From contig OZ231127.1 in NCBI GenBank assembly GCA_965153355.1, positions 14,942,001-15,006,000 on the forward strand: a DNA stretch of 64,000 nucleotides, written 5' to 3'. Made by a program: the position numbers and the translations under genes. Of this stretch, positions 21,926 through 36,168 are shown one piece after another. Positions within the stretch are counted from its first letter, which is position 1. Every line of letters starts with the position of its first letter. This stretch comes from Flaccisagitta enflata (taxonomy: Eukaryota; Chaetognatha; Sagittoidea; Aphragmophora). The notes beneath the pieces are model-generated. The model saw only the letters and a list, made by a program, of their open reading frames with translations. It did no database searches and was not told the origin of the DNA.

Positions 21926-22123
21926 AACAAGGCCGGATACACGGCTACCAAAGTTGCGTGCGGGTGGGCAGGGGCCATATTTGAGGTCGCTACACCATTT
22001 GGGCAGGAACAGTGAGGTCAAGAAATAAAATCATAAAAAAAGTAAAATGGGGACTGACCAACCGACCAACCAACGGACGGACGGACAAAGCAGGTTGTAG
22101 ATACGCGTGCACGCGTCTAAAAA
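21926..22123 (+). mobile_element. family A element, type II, complete
   Basis: AACAAGGCCGGATACACGGC, 5' arm AGTTGCGTGC, two GGGCAGGxxC boxes, a (GACGGACG)n tract, hairpin AGA-ACGCG-TGCA-CGCGTCT with one bulged T, then AAAAA. The stem base change (C-G to A-T outer pairs) is compensated. Confidence 0.85.
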
Positions 22124-22333
22124 TATTGGAGTTGAAAAAGTGGAGGAGACGGTGATGGCGGGAATGGGATGCGGCTTAGTAAGAATACGGAAAAGAATGA
22201 GTTTTTTTTTCTTCTTTTTTGTCTCTTTTTCCCTCTTTTTTTTTTTTGCGCCATCCAAATCACATTTCAAATCTTTTGGTCTTTGTTCGTCTCACTTTCT
22301 CTGTTCCTATCGATACATACCGGTTTCTCTATC

Positions 22334-22335
<2 letters not shown>

Positions 22336-22421
<86 letters not shown>

Positions 22422-22452
22422 TCCTTTTCTTTCTTTTTTTCTTTCTTTCCTT
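22336..22452. repeat. (TTTC)n
   Basis: Near-pure tetranucleotide array. Confidence 0.97.
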
Positions 22453-22756
22453 CAGTTTCTTTATTTCTTTCCTTTGCTCCTTTGATTTGATTAACTGACT
22501 GTTTTTTTTATTTTAATTGATATTGGGTGATAGTTAATGATGTCGCTGAGCAGTTATGCAGCTATCTTATCACTTTTCTGGACAAAGGGGAGTTAAAAGA
22601 ACTGATTTTACGACAGATGTGGTCACTAAACCAAAGACTATGTCAGAGTCTAAAGCCGTAGTCTAAATGAAGGGGGATAAAAATGGAATTGAGTCTATAG
22701 ACAAGCTTAGTAGAGAAGTACAGAGCTGACTTGCGCGGGCGCGCAGACGCACCCAG

Positions 22757-23224
<468 letters not shown>

Positions 23225-23290
23225 CTACAAATACAACAAGAGAGAGAGAAAAACAAAAGGTAAAATATCGGCTAATGAGAAACGCGCGGG

Positions 23291-23600
23291 GAATCTAATA
23301 GAAGCCAGGCGGGATGAAGGGGGGGGGGGGAAGAGGGGAGTAGGAGAGGAGGAAGGAAGAGAATGGCCAATATAATGGAAGCCAGGTGGGATGAGGGAGG
23401 GGGTGATGGGGTGAAAGAGGGGAGAGGGAGAGGAGGAAGGGGATGGGCAATATAATAGAAACCAGGTGGGATGAGGGAGGGGTTGGTAGGGTGAAAGAGG
23501 AGAGAGGGAGAGGAGGAAGGGGATGGGCAATCTAATAGAAGCCAGGTGGGATGAGGGAGGGGGTGGTAGGGTGAAAGAGGGGAGAAGGGAAAGAGTGAGA
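23291..23600. repeat. four tandem units of about 80 bp, G-rich
   Basis: Units share TAATAGAAGCCAGGTGGGAT and GGTGAAAGAGGGGAGAGGGA. It lies on the acceptor side of the 23.2-kb exon. The Pro/Ser-rich minus frame here is repeat translation. Confidence 0.85.
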
Positions 23601-23959
23601 GGGAAGGAGGGAAGGAAGGAAGAGGATGGGGGAATATTGGTATTTTAATTCATTTGTCCATAAACTTCCACAGCCTGGAAAATCTCATTTGGATATACGA
23701 TTTTTAACCCTTAATGGGCAAATGATTGGACTCAAAACAGGCTATATCCAAAATGAATCCCCCAGTTAGGAGGCTTTTGAACAAATAATAGCGGAGAGTG
23801 GGTAATGGGTGAGTGTGGAACCCATTTGCTGGTTTATCTATCTTTTTTTAACTCCTCTTCCATGTCACCCCCATCAAATACAGCATTTTTAAAACAGATC
23901 TAGAAACTCTACTCTGAGTCGCGTTTTTATTTCATTCATTCAATCGGGATTTAGTGGGA

Positions 23960-24200
<241 letters not shown>

Positions 24201-24858
24201 ATTTGTTTATCGTCAAATCAACATCAATCTGTCTGTGACTAAACCGACAGCTCTTTATGCTCATCCATATTTTATATCTCCCCTTTCTTTGCTTATTCAA
24301 AATCGATTTTTTTTATCTTTTTTGTGTGTGCTTTATATGATTATATCCAATATCAAAGCCAATTTTTTGCTTTCATTGTCCATACAAAAGCAGAGGAAGA
24401 AGGGAGTGGGTCAAGGGTTTTGTTTCTTTATCTTCAGTATCATCATTATTCTAAATCTAATATCATCTAAAGCAAAAACCAAACCGAATGCTCTCAAATT
24501 CACATGCTGAGTATATATAAGTATAAAGTATCACACACACACGCGGTTGCAATATGATCTTCAGATGATGGAGGAGGTTCTCCGTTGTTTTGTTTGTTTT
24601 GTGGGGAAAAAAAGATGGCAAAACGTCGACCAATCTTTTTATCAGACCCGATCATCTTTTTCTTTTCTTTCTCTTTTTTTTTTCGGCTTCGTACAACGCA
24701 AATGTCAAAAGTGGATAAATGTATATACGAAAATTCATGAGCTGATGGGCTGCCTTTTGATCTTTGCCCATTGAATACGAATGAAAACCCGGAAAATAAA
24801 AGATTTTTTTGTTACTTTTTTTTTTGTTATTTTTTTTTGTTTTTTTGTTTTTGTGTTT

Positions 24859-24974
<116 letters not shown>

Positions 24975-25162
24975 CAGACTGTATACAAATGGCGGTTGTT
25001 GTCTGGAACTTGGTCTGGTATTCCTGCTCTGAATCACTGTCTGATGGGTCAAAGGAAAAGGAAGAGGATTCCATTGTTAGATTGTTAACTTATGTGAATA
25101 AGATTGGAATAGGACGCGGACAAACGGCGACCTGAGATCGACCCCAATGGATTGATTCTTAG

Positions 25163-25383
25163 GGGGCGTTTCTAGTCAAAGACGATCGCGTTTTGAAAGG
25201 GCCACTCGGTCGCTCGCTACGTTCGTTCGCTCGCACCGCTCATTCTGCTCACTGGCTTCGCTCGCTCGCTCACTCACTTCGCTCACTCCCTCGTGGGACA
25301 GTTCAAATTCTTGAATATGTGTTCACACTGTTATCACGTTTCACGGGAACAAACGCGTTTTGGTGCTCACTAGAAACACGCCC
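25163..25383 (-). mobile_element. family B element (MITE-like, 221 bp)
   Basis: Terminal repeats GGGGGCGTTTCTAGTCAAAG and CACTAGAAACACGCCC. The core has GCTCGCTCACTCACTTCGCT and GTGGGACAGTTCAAATTC. No protein is encoded. Confidence 0.8.
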
Positions 25384-25644
25384 TTATTTGAGTCTCTCAC
25401 TCGTGGCCTTGCCAACCCTCAACCATTCTCCTACATCCTTTCCCCCCAACCCCTTACCTCACCCCTGCCACTTTGACCCCCTCCCCCACATACAAAAAGA
25501 CCCTCACCGGCACCAAACCATCGCCACCCCCACCCCTACCCCAATTTCGAATTTGATTCCGATTTGACCTCCACTGAGGACCGCAATGGAAATTTGTCGA
25601 TAATCCGGAGTATGTGTGTGTGTGTGTGGGTGTTGTACACGGGT

Positions 25645-25730
25645 TGCTGCATGAGTGTTGCGCACAGGTTGCTGCATGAGTGTTGCACACAGGTTGCTGC
25701 AGGAGTGTTGCACGCAGGTTCCTGCAGAAT
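25645..25730. repeat. 25-bp minisatellite, 3-4 copies
   Basis: Unit GGTTGCTGCATGAGTGTTGC plus ACACA. Confidence 0.85.
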
Positions 25731-25933
25731 CACTTTCACATATGAAAGAAATCTTGAATATTGCAATTTTTTTGTAAGCATTCTGGTAAAGGCTAATATA
25801 ATGGCTATAAAACAAGCTGAGGGAAGATTTCTGATATTGGGGGTCTAAGAGGCCAAAGTGGTTTGAAATGAGTAGTTTTGAGTAACGAAGGCGTGGGGGT
25901 GTAGCTTACGGAAGAGGGGGCGGGTAGGGGTGA

Positions 25934-26019
<86 letters not shown>

Positions 26020-26038
26020 GGGATAAGAAGCGTCTTCC

Positions 26039-26076
<38 letters not shown>
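25934..26076. repeat. (GAAA)n and nearby (GA)n
   Basis: GAAA to 26018 and GA from 26039. Confidence 0.97.
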
Positions 26077-26080
<4 letters not shown>

Positions 26081-26194
26081 TTGGATTGGCAGTTGGCGCT
26101 TTTTTTTTTTACCCCTTCAGTTTTCGCAGTTACCCTAGATATCTCTTACTTGGACTAAACTTCCCGATCATCATCACAGAGGTAAATCTATCAG

Positions 26195-26410
26195 CTTTTT
26201 TTTCCTCCTTTATCTTACCTCCACACTCTTCTACTATCTTTCACAAATTTACCATCTCCTTCTGCACCCCCATCCCCATGTCTTTTACAATCTTTCACAT
26301 CTTACCTTATCCCTCTGCACCCCAACCTCTTTCACACATCTGATTTAACCCTCGGCACCCCCACCCCCATGTCTTTTACCATCTTTCACACCTTTCCTTC
26401 TCCAACCTCA
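26195..26410. repeat. pyrimidine-rich tandem units of about 65 bp
   Basis: Units share CTGCACCCCCATCCCCATGT and CTTTTACAATCTTTCACA. Confidence 0.65.
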
Positions 26411-26508
26411 TCTATTTCTTCATTATGCCTCTCCCCACTTTCTGTTCTTCACGCCTTCCATCAAGCAATTGTGATTTATGAGAATTGGAAATTTTCTTTT
26501 TAAATGAA

Positions 26509-26720
26509 AACAAGCCCAACAGAGCAACAGTCGCGTGCTCAACTTAACAATTACCCACACACAAGTTGACACAACTACATAATTACATGGAAACATAATT
26601 ACATCGAAAAACTAAAAAAACATAAGTAATGCCAAAAATGGCTTTAAATCAAATATGTTATCAACGAACGGACTGACCAATAGACGGACCGACCAACAGA
26701 CCAAAATGTAACACTATAAG
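26509..26720 (+). mobile_element. family A element, type III, degraded
   Basis: AACAAGCCCAACAG with CAGTCGCGTGC at the 5' end. (GACCAATAGACGGACC) is at the 3' side. The hairpin is lost. Confidence 0.5.
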
Positions 26721-27343
26721 GAAAGATTTTTTCACCAATAAAGAATAGAAAAAGAAATGGGAACTTAAATGTAGAACAAAGTGGAGGGAAAAAAGGTCTT
26801 CTTTCATTCCACAAATCTTCTTCTTCGTTTCTCTGTAGTTTCTTTCAATTCATCCTCAATTTTGTCGCGGTTCCATTCACGTTTCATATTTGGGAGGCTA
26901 TCAAAACGTTGCTCCATTGTTGTTGCCTATTTTACTCCAGAAATATGTTGTTTTACTTGTTTGCTACAACACACCACAGAATCTGTAAGGCAAATAGACT
27001 TGCATCCCTCTAAAACCAAAGTAAGTAACTATTCAATCATCCAATGAAGTAACGACAACAAAAGCAAATTATAACTCCAACCATACTCAAGATGTAATTA
27101 AGATAACCTCCGCTCACGTGAACTCACCCCAAAATCTATCTTTCCCCCTGTTTCTCCTTGAAAGACTTGAAAATCAAAGGATGTCACGACTATCGAAAGA
27201 AAAAAAAAGCATGGAAGAAAAAAAAAGCAGCTGAAAGCTTTTAAGCCCCCGAAATCAAATGTTTACCATCGAGAGAAATATACAGCCACCCTCAAACAAA
27301 CGCACGCTTTCTCACTGACACTACTACCTCTCAAGGAGTTTTT
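26721..27343. other. unique DNA
   Basis: No gene or element recognised. Confidence 0.55.
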
Positions 27344-27396
27344 ATGTCTCTGTCTTTGTCTCTGTCTCTGTCTCTCTCTGTCTCTGTCTCTCTCTG

Positions 27397-27484
<88 letters not shown>
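27344..27484. repeat. (CT)n with CTGTCT leader
   Basis: Pure CT from about 27402. Confidence 0.98.
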
Positions 27485-27486
<2 letters not shown>

Positions 27487-27489
27487 ATT

Positions 27490-28258
27490 TCCTATCAGTT
27501 AAGATGTGCCATCAAAGTTATATTGGTTCATTACATATCCATCATCGCTAACGAGAGACACATCAGACGCCAAAGACAGCTCCAAACTTCCATCAAGGAT
27601 ATATTTGGTGCCAACTTTATCATATTCATCAAAGTCCATTTTCCTTCAACCGTAATCTCACATTTGCGTAATAGACGGAAGAGGAAGTCGCTCATATTCT
27701 TCCCTGTTTCTTCCATCCCCCAAAACTTCTTCTCAAGTCTACAGTCTCTAGGAATGCTTGACCGAAGCCCAGGAGAATCGGCCAGTTGAGACAGACGGTG
27801 GCGGACGATCGGGCGACTTTACGCAACACAAGCTCAATCATATATCTTGCTGGATGACCTAGGTATGGCATCTACAGACTAAACCCGCACGTGGCAGATT
27901 TTAAGACAGGACAGATCAAGAGGCATGACAGATGTAAAGACATGACAGATGTGAAGACCTGACAGATTTGAAACCATGACAGACCTAACAGATTTGAACA
28001 GGAATAAATCAACTGTCAAAAATGCATTGATCCATCCACAATCGACGTAAAAGTCGTGATGTTTTACAGATTTCCAACTTTTCTTTCCTCTTTTCCTCTT
28101 TCCTTTCATGCCTGTTGCCCAATTTCTCACTTACTCGCAGTTTTTTGGTTTTCTTTTCCTCTCGAGCCAAATTCCATAAATTGTGAGTTGGCCTCCCCGG
28201 CCTCGAGGCCACGTTACTATGGCCCGCAAATCGTCCGGAACTATCGTTGATTTTCAAG
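27490..28258. other. unique DNA with GACAGAT repeats
   Basis: Near 27900-27990 the word ATGACAGATGTAAAGACA recurs in decayed form. A minus frame at about 27505-27650 reads KYILDGSLELSLASDVSL but is short and unsupported. Confidence 0.5.
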
Positions 28259-28260
28259 TA

Positions 28261-29234
28261 ACTATGGCAAAAAAAAAAAGCGAACAGTTACTTCTTTTGC
28301 TTATAAATCCTTTGAAAATTCACCCAGTGTGCTGAAATTTTTACTGGAGTTACTTTTTGGTATTATTAAGCATCACTGAAAAAATCGATGTCCTGCTCTA
28401 AATAGTTTAGGAATTATAGATTTTTTAAAAGTGCTTGTCCGATGATCAGAAATTCAACGTACACACATAAGAATTTTCAAAGAATGAATAAACAAATTTG
28501 AAAAAACCGCACTAAATCTAGTCCGATTTTGATAAAATTTGAAGTGGAAGTAGACCACATTGTTAGCAGGCTGTGGTAAAAATTTCATAACAAAACTCCG
28601 ATTATTTTAGCAGAAACAGCAAATTTTCCAAAACTTTTTTTATGGGTTTAAGAATGAAGTTAATGAAGATGAAACCTGAAATATAAAGTAATGCTGTGGC
28701 CATAGTTTTTTTACCGATTATCAACATTTTTTAACTGGTAACTTTTGTACATATGAGTAATATCCAGTAAAATTTTCGTGAAGATGGAAGCATTTTTAGT
28801 TGCCCAAATTGCAAAAATATTCGTACAGGTAGCTGAATATTTCTTATCCTGAGCAAGCTTACAATCAACCAATATCTACCCCACTAGACTTTATCTGAGT
28901 AGAAGCGAATTTTGCCTAGTATTAGTAAATAGCACCATCAGACTACAGTTCAAAAATCATAACAAAACTCCCAAAACTTTTTGAACAATGCTAATTTTAC
29001 TAAATATGGAATTATTTTGATTTATAATAAATGTCATCTCTGGCAGTCAAAAAAAGAGGTGACTTCAGTAAAAACGTGATTACGGCTAAAGTATTCAACG
29101 GATTTTGATAAAATTTTAACCAGACATAGTCCAAATCATGGTTATCATTCCCTGTAAATTTTGTGCAAATTGGTCAACATCTTCTTATGTTTTTGCTCTC
29201 TCAAAATTCGTTCGCTTTTTTATTTTGCCATAGT
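28261..29234. mobile_element. 974-bp TIR element with TA target site duplication
   Basis: Terminal inverted repeats of 25 bp, with 24 matches, start ACTATGGCAAAA and end AAGCGAAC. They are flanked on both sides by TA, as for Tc1/mariner-type insertions. The interior is A/T-rich with no frame that could be a transposase, so this is a non-autonomous or dead copy. Several internal motifs (TTTGATAAAATTT, AAAATTTCATAACAAAACTC) recur. Confidence 0.85.
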
Positions 29235-29433
29235 TAAGGATCACTTAAAAAAAACTCCCACTGATAGTCACTCCCAGACGCTCATTCACGGGAATGTTTT
29301 TGTGGAGAAATTGCCATCGAAAGAATTACCATCGATGTACATAAAACGAGTCAAAACTGTGAGGTCAAGTGCAAATGTGTCCGTTGCCTTGTACTTTTGC
29401 GCACAAGAAAAAAAATCACTGTTACCACGTCAG

Positions 29434-29636
29434 TTTTTAGTCGCGTGCTACGCGACTCTACACCTCGCTATGTCACTCCGTTGGTCCGTCGGTCGATTGG
29501 TTGGTCGGTCGGCCCCCTCATTACTTTTTCCGCGTTTTTGAGCTCACTGCTCCTGCTCAAATGCCCCAGTTACCTTCTCTTTCACTGCCCCTGCCCACCC
29601 ACGCCTGACTGGCATAGTCGTGTATCCGGCCTTGTT
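29434..29636 (-). mobile_element. family A element, type II
   Basis: In plus-strand order: TTTTTAGTCGCGTGCTACGC hairpin, GTCCGTCGGTCGATTGG tract, CTGCCCACCCACGCC, GTGTATCCGGCCTTGTT. The hairpin has a one-base longer loop than the 6.1-kb copy. Confidence 0.82.
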
Positions 29637-29639
29637 AAT

Positions 29640-30520
29640 TTCTCCAGGGTCCAGGGAAGTATACTCGCCTTGCAAGTTTTGCTCCCAATGGAGAGACTGG
29701 TAATCTGAGTCATAAAGTCATCATATACTATATGCATTATAAGATTATAAATAAGTTAGAATTGTTTGCATTTTACTTCTCTTAAAACTTGAGGAAAAAA
29801 GAGCGCAAGACTTATCGTTCTTATCAGTGATAAGTTATCACAGAAACTGAAAACCTTAAGGGACGAGAGGTGGCTAATCTGAACTGACTAAGATAGCTTC
29901 ATCGGGCCTGGGAGGTGCTAACGATATCCAATGAGCACCAAAAATTGAGTAACTGACACTGCCAACAGCCTCCATCGCCTATTCACAACATAGACCAAAT
30001 AAGCAAAATCATGTCCTCAGATCAGTACATATTCTGATGACCCTGGACCCTAAAAATCTGAACGAATTAGAGTTTTGGGTAAAGTAGATGCATACTAATG
30101 ACCGTGCGATTTCAAATGTTCACTGAAAGCCATTTTAAGTAGGTAAATCAAGTCAATTCTTATTTGAAGGTAGCAAGGAATGGGTAATTCTCATAGATTA
30201 AATCGGGTGGCCCTTCACTACCTTTGTCCGATATCACACATAAAATTTCATGCCTTTTTGCATTCAGGAACATGTAAAAAAACGTACCGCTAATTTTCAC
30301 ACCTTCAGCTTGATTTGTACTGATTTGAATTGGGTAACATATATTTCAATTGATTCGGCCTTTGGAACTTGTTGTTTCTGGCTAGTATCTTAGTAACTCG
30401 TTGCTGGGAAAACACACAACTTCGCATTTCAGTGCAGCATGCTTCCTAGTGTATTGTGATGCTATAACTGTCTCTGTTATGTTATGCTACAGTGATAGTG
30501 ATTGATGGCAGAGACTTGGG
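29640..30520. other. unique DNA
   Basis: One short palindrome (CTTATCAGTGATAAG near 29821). Otherwise nothing recognised. Confidence 0.55.
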
Positions 30521-30639
30521 CATCTAGAAATGAGTGGCTTGTACTTCGTATTAATCACCACAAACCTAATTATTGATTTTTCTCATGTGGGACAACTGGA
30601 AGCCCTTAAAACGCAAAGCCATGACTATCTCCATCCTAC

Positions 30640-30800
30640 AGTTGGTCCTCCCTTTCATTTACTATCCCAACTCTTGTTGCTTCTCACCGTCTTTCCTTTC
30701 ACTCGCAATGTCTTGCATTGACTATCCAGATCTTCCACATTCGGTCCTTCTCACCCTCTTCCCTTTGACTCGCATTGACTATCCGGATCTTCTGCGTTTG
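30640..30800. repeat. three imperfect tandem units of about 60 bp
   Basis: Units share CATTGACTATCCGGATCTTC and CTTCTCACCCTCTTCCCTTT. Confidence 0.6.
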
Positions 30801-30915
30801 GTGCACCGTTTTTACGCTCGGGTTGACAAGACAGGAGGTTCCAAAGGCAATAAAATGGGAGAAAAGGTCATAGAGGGAAATCCCATTGACAAGATAGATG
30901 ACAGAAGAAGAGAGG

Positions 30916-31059
<144 letters not shown>

Positions 31060-31164
31060 ACAAACACTCACAGACGCTCACACGTGAAAAGACAAAACGA
31101 GAGTAATCGCATTTAAGCAACCGTTGAAAGGAAAAAAAAGATATTCCCAAAGACATAAAAAGAA

Positions 31165-31165
<1 letters not shown>

Positions 31166-31238
<73 letters not shown>

Positions 31239-31239
31239 T
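31166..31239. repeat. (CAA)n
   Basis: About 24 units, no interruption. Confidence 0.98.
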
Positions 31240-31513
31240 CGTTTCCACCTAAAAGATCAGAAAACCGATACTCGGGGTTATGGCTATGCGAGTTATGGCT
31301 CCACTTTTCGTGGTTTTGAACTTTATGAGTTTAGGTAAAAAGTCAGTAAACAACATTACCGTAGCCACACATATACAAGTAGAACCAATCAAAGTCGTTA
31401 CAGAGAAGGGTCAGGAAAAAGAGTCAGCAAACCACCGGGAATCTGGCAAGAGGGTGACAATGACAGATTGGCAGAGTGACAGAAATGGAAACGCGACAGA
31501 ACCAGATCAAATC

Positions 31514-31746
31514 AGGGCGTGTTTCTAGTGACGACGACAAATGCGATCATTCCCGAGTATCACGTTATCAGCGTGAACACAAATTCTTGAATTTCAACTG
31601 TCCCACAAAATGAGCGAAGTGAGTGAGCGAGCCTATAAATGAAATAGAGTGAGGCGCTGCGGAGTGAGTGGTGCAAGCGAACGAACGTATCGAGCGACAG
31701 AGTGGCACTTTCAAAGCTTGGTTGTCCTGTGTAGAAACAGACGCTC
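31514..31746 (+). mobile_element. family B element (MITE-like, 233 bp)
   Basis: Starts AGGGCGTGTTTCTAGTGACG and ends TGTAGAAACAGACGCTC. The core is the reverse of the 25.2-kb copy (CAACTGTCCCACAAAATGAG, GAGCGAAGTGAGTGAGCGAG). Confidence 0.8.
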
Positions 31747-31889
31747 AGATGAGAGGCTACCTCAAAAACAGGTGGCTTAAAAGAAAATAAAAGAAAAGAA
31801 AATAGGAAAATGGGAGGAAGAAAAAGATTAATGGTTCGAAACAGTCAAATGTCAGTGAGGGGTCAGTCAGGGGATGGCCCAGAGGAGAT

Positions 31890-32098
<209 letters not shown>

Positions 32099-32393
32099 CA
32101 CTGTTTACAATAGCTATGAGGTTCCAAACAATCTAATCTTTTTTAGTGAGAAAAGCCAAAAGTATTTGGCCCCGCCTCTAGGAAGAAAACATAACGCAGA
32201 AAAAAAAAAAACAAAGAGAGGACGGAGATATGAGATAAAGGATAAAAGTTTGATGAATCGCAAAGAACTCCCGACCCACAAAGTAGCATATATCCAAAAT
32301 GTTTATCAAAGAGAAATAAAACGGTGAAGACATTTATTCTTTTATTTGATACTTTTACCCACTCGCTTTGCCTGCCGCATCTTCTTATCTTTA

Positions 32394-32661
32394 CAGTCAA
32401 TGGACATTACGCTATTTGTAGATATATTGGCAGTTTGACATATCTCAATGCATTGAAATCTCTCATTCTGGCACATTTCAACATGTTGAGATCTCCCATT
32501 CTACTGAGATAAATCCTGTAGAATGAGAGATCTCAACATGTTGAAACGAAAGAAAAAGAAAGATCTCAAGGCATTTAAATATGCCAGAATGAGAGATCGC
32601 AACGCGTTGACATATGCCAAACTGCTGATGTATCTGCAAATACCATTTTGTCCACTAACTG
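32394..32661. mobile_element. 268-bp foldback element
   Basis: The two halves are imperfect inverted repeats of about 115 bp with ends CAGTCAATGGACA and TGTCCACTAACTG. The inside repeats GAGATCTCTCATTCTGGCAT and CAACATGTTGAGATC. CAGT ends and a TA on the left suggest a mariner/pogo-type MITE. The transcript would form a long hairpin. Confidence 0.8.
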
Positions 32662-32664
32662 TCT

Positions 32665-33610
32665 ACTTCTTTTTTGTGTCCTTTCCTTTCTCTCCTTCCC
32701 TTCCCTTTTCTTTCACTCCTTCCCTTCCCTTTTTTTTCTCTCCTTTCCTTTCCTTTCTCCGCGCTTTCTTTTTCTCTACAATGTTACCCCTTCTTTGATT
32801 CTACAATTCATTCTTCTTCTTTCACCTCCCATTTTCCTCCCATTTTCGTTCCATTTTCCTCCCATTTTCGTTCCATTCCATTAGCATTTTTTCTCAATTG
32901 ATTCTTTCCAGATTTACATTATCTTTCATCCAGTTGGATTTTGTTTTTCGTATCTGTTACTCATTGTTTTCAGATTTTCATTGTTTTCAGATTTTTTTTC
33001 TGTTTTCTATTTTTCCAGTTGGAAAAGGCTAAGTTGAAGATATATCTATAGAGGGGAAAAATATCCCAAAATAACGCAGAGTGAATTTTCCTCACTTTTT
33101 TTGTGGAGGTTAAAAAAAATCAGGCTGCGAAAAGAGATCAGCCTCAGAAAAGTAAAGAAAGTATAAAGATAAATGAAAATAAAGGGGGTAATGGGGAAGA
33201 AATGACTTAGGAAAGGTAACCTACGCAATTTGAGATAGAACAAAGCAGAGCGAAAGACTATCACTTATCTGTTGCGTCCAGTGTTTCTGTTTTTCTGTCC
33301 CTGCACAAGAAACTGACTCATCTTTGTAGACTTGTCTTTACAGTATTTGTCCGGATTGTATGATCTCATTCTGTCTTGTCTGTTTCTGTTTCTCTACCTT
33401 TCTTTACATTACTCAAGATATAATTCGAATTAATCGCCTCAACTCCTACGCTTTTTTTATATCCTTCTCTCTGCTTTCTTTTTGCAATCTCCCCTCTGTC
33501 ATCTCTCCTCTAACCCTCCGTACAGGTGAGCACTGGTACCTCCAAAAAGGCTGAGACCTAAACGGAATCCTTGAGGGTAGCACTGTCAGAAGTGATATTT
33601 GCTACGCAAA
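32665..33610. other. T-rich unique DNA
   Basis: CCTTTTC and CCATTTTCCTCCCATTTTCG short repeats. No gene. Confidence 0.55.
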
Positions 33611-33613
33611 AAA

Positions 33614-33756
33614 AGCAAGGCAGGATACAAGGCAAGACAGTCGCGGAAGGTTGGGCAGGGGCAGTAATTCAACAACCGCTTGCAATTCAGAAATGTGACG
33701 GACGGACGGACCGACCGACACGGCAAGATGTAGAGTCGCGTGTCCGCGACTAAAAA
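33614..33756 (+). mobile_element. family A element, short
   Basis: Starts AGCAAGGCAGGATACAAGGC. It has the 5' arm AGTCGCGGAA, GGTTGGGCAGGGGC and GGACGGACGGACCGACC. The hairpin is AGTCGCG-TGTC-CGCGACT then AAAAA. The 5' arm matches the hairpin right side at 9 of 10 bases. Confidence 0.82.
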
Positions 33757-34939
33757 ACAAAAACAAAAACAAATTGGGAACACTTGCCAAAGGCAAGGCA
33801 CAATCTGTTACAAACACATGCAGACAAGTGAATGAATACGCCCGAAAAAGTGGGACAAAAGTCAATTCAAATTTTCTGTATACACACACAAGAGAGTGAC
33901 TTGACTGAGAATTAATTCGTCGCCGACGCGAGTATGCAAATCAAGGCTTTTATTTGCGAAAGGTGAGGCACGAAAACAAACGGAGCTGAAAAAAAAAACA
34001 CAAATCCTAAATATTCAAATGCGTCTTTTAAAAAGGCCCCAACCTCTCTCATCGCGACCTACAGTACAGTTTGCTATCAACGAACTACCAGAAAGAGAAA
34101 AGGTTGACGGACAAAGCGACGGAACAATCGGTCAACGATGATAAAGAATCCACCAAGATGTACATACTTAGGCGTATCCTACCGTACTCATAATAAAACT
34201 CCAATTACATGCGCAGTGACACGAATAAACGAACGAGCAAACAAATGCCGCGTTGACATGACACAGTGGCGTGCAGTTGACACTTGACACAGTGGCGCGC
34301 TGTTGACTCAGTCGGGCGCACGATAAAACAACGCAAATAAAGGTGCAATGAGTCATTAACTCTTTTTTCCCCCGCTCTTCGATTTCTTTCCCGCGATCCC
34401 GTGACGAGGATCTGAAGCAGCGTTTGACAATCATTGCTTCCATTTGGACAGTAGAAAGCGGACGCGCGACTTTTTTTTAACTCTCAGCTTGCCTTTTTTC
34501 TTCTTTTTGTTTAAACTCGTAAAATGACTCAGTTGGGGGCAGAGATAATTCAATCTAATCTAAAAGGAAAAAAAGACCGAACAGAAATGGGGGTTCAAAA
34601 AGAGAGAGAGAGAGAGAAAGAGTACCAAGATAAGACACGAGCGTGTACCGGGGGAGGAAGGATGGGGGTTTTAATTCCGAGTGGAAGCTTGGAGAGGGAA
34701 AAGAAGAAAAGAAAAGAGGACTGAGAAAGCAAAAAAATATATTCGATTGTAAGGCAAAACGAAAACAACTATGATGTCGACAGGAGAAAAGAAAACAATT
34801 GAGTGGCTTATGAAAACGCAACGCAAAAAAAAAACTTATGACAGAAGGAAAGGTATACAATGATGACAGATGGACAGGACAAAGTCAATCATCGATGTTT
34901 TTGGGAGGGATATTGATTCATTTTGTTGTTGACGCGATA

Positions 34940-34983
34940 CACGAGAACGAGAGCGATTCTTCTCATCACTAGAAACACGTCCT
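34940..34983 (-). mobile_element. family B terminal fragment
   Basis: Only GAGCGATTCTTCTCATCACT then AGAAACACGTCC remains. Confidence 0.4.
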
Positions 34984-35096
34984 TATATTGCTCAAAACGT
35001 GGGCATCTGGAAACGACTTTTTCTCCCAAACGAGGTCCATCATTACCAGCCTCGGGTCAAACACATTTTAAATGGACACTTCGCGTGATGGAACAA

Positions 35097-35248
<152 letters not shown>

Positions 35249-35961
35249 GATAAAATGTTCGAATTAATTTACAAGTATGATAACTATCTAAACCTTCTTT
35301 CAGATCTTTGACACTTCAGACACATTCAAATCGAATAATAACATCGCGAAAACCAGGAAAGAGTTTGGAAATTGGTTTCTTTTGATAGGGTGGACGCTCG
35401 ATGAAGATTGACACCTTCATGGGTGTTCCATTCTCGATTTAAAGTTTGTAGAGATGGTTTTTACTGCGTAACTGGAGGGGGGACACCAAGGCATCGACGC
35501 TTTTAATTTACCGAGAACTAGATTCTCTTAGGTCGCAACTTGCACTTGTACTTGACTATGGTCAAATTCCATTTTGCAGCTAACACTGACCAAATCTTAG
35601 ATAATCAATTGATAGATTGATTCATTATTATCTCGGTTACGATTCTTGAGGCCTAAGCCCAAGGCTAAGGACGTGACAGTAGGAAATTGAAGCCAATAAA
35701 AAGAAGCGAGGCCTCTTTCTCTCCCCCCCCCCCTCCAGACGAGCGATGAAACCCAAAGACATTTCTCTCTTTTCTTCTCTTTTTGTCTTTACGCGGACGT
35801 GGACGCTTCGCCGCTGGAAGCCACTTTACGCCGTTGATTTATCGCCTCATCTCTTTGGACTCGCTGACGTCACAGCGTCTTATAGCCTTACCTCCAATTT
35901 AGACTTTGATTTCTGTTTTTTGGCCCTTTCTAGCTTCTACCCTTATCCATGCCATAGTGGA

Positions 35962-36168
<207 letters not shown>

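Noticed and set aside
35746-35880. Open frame starting ATGAAACCCAAAGAC as a gene start
   Set aside because: Runs into the TG/TC array; no splice donor or family similarity before it.
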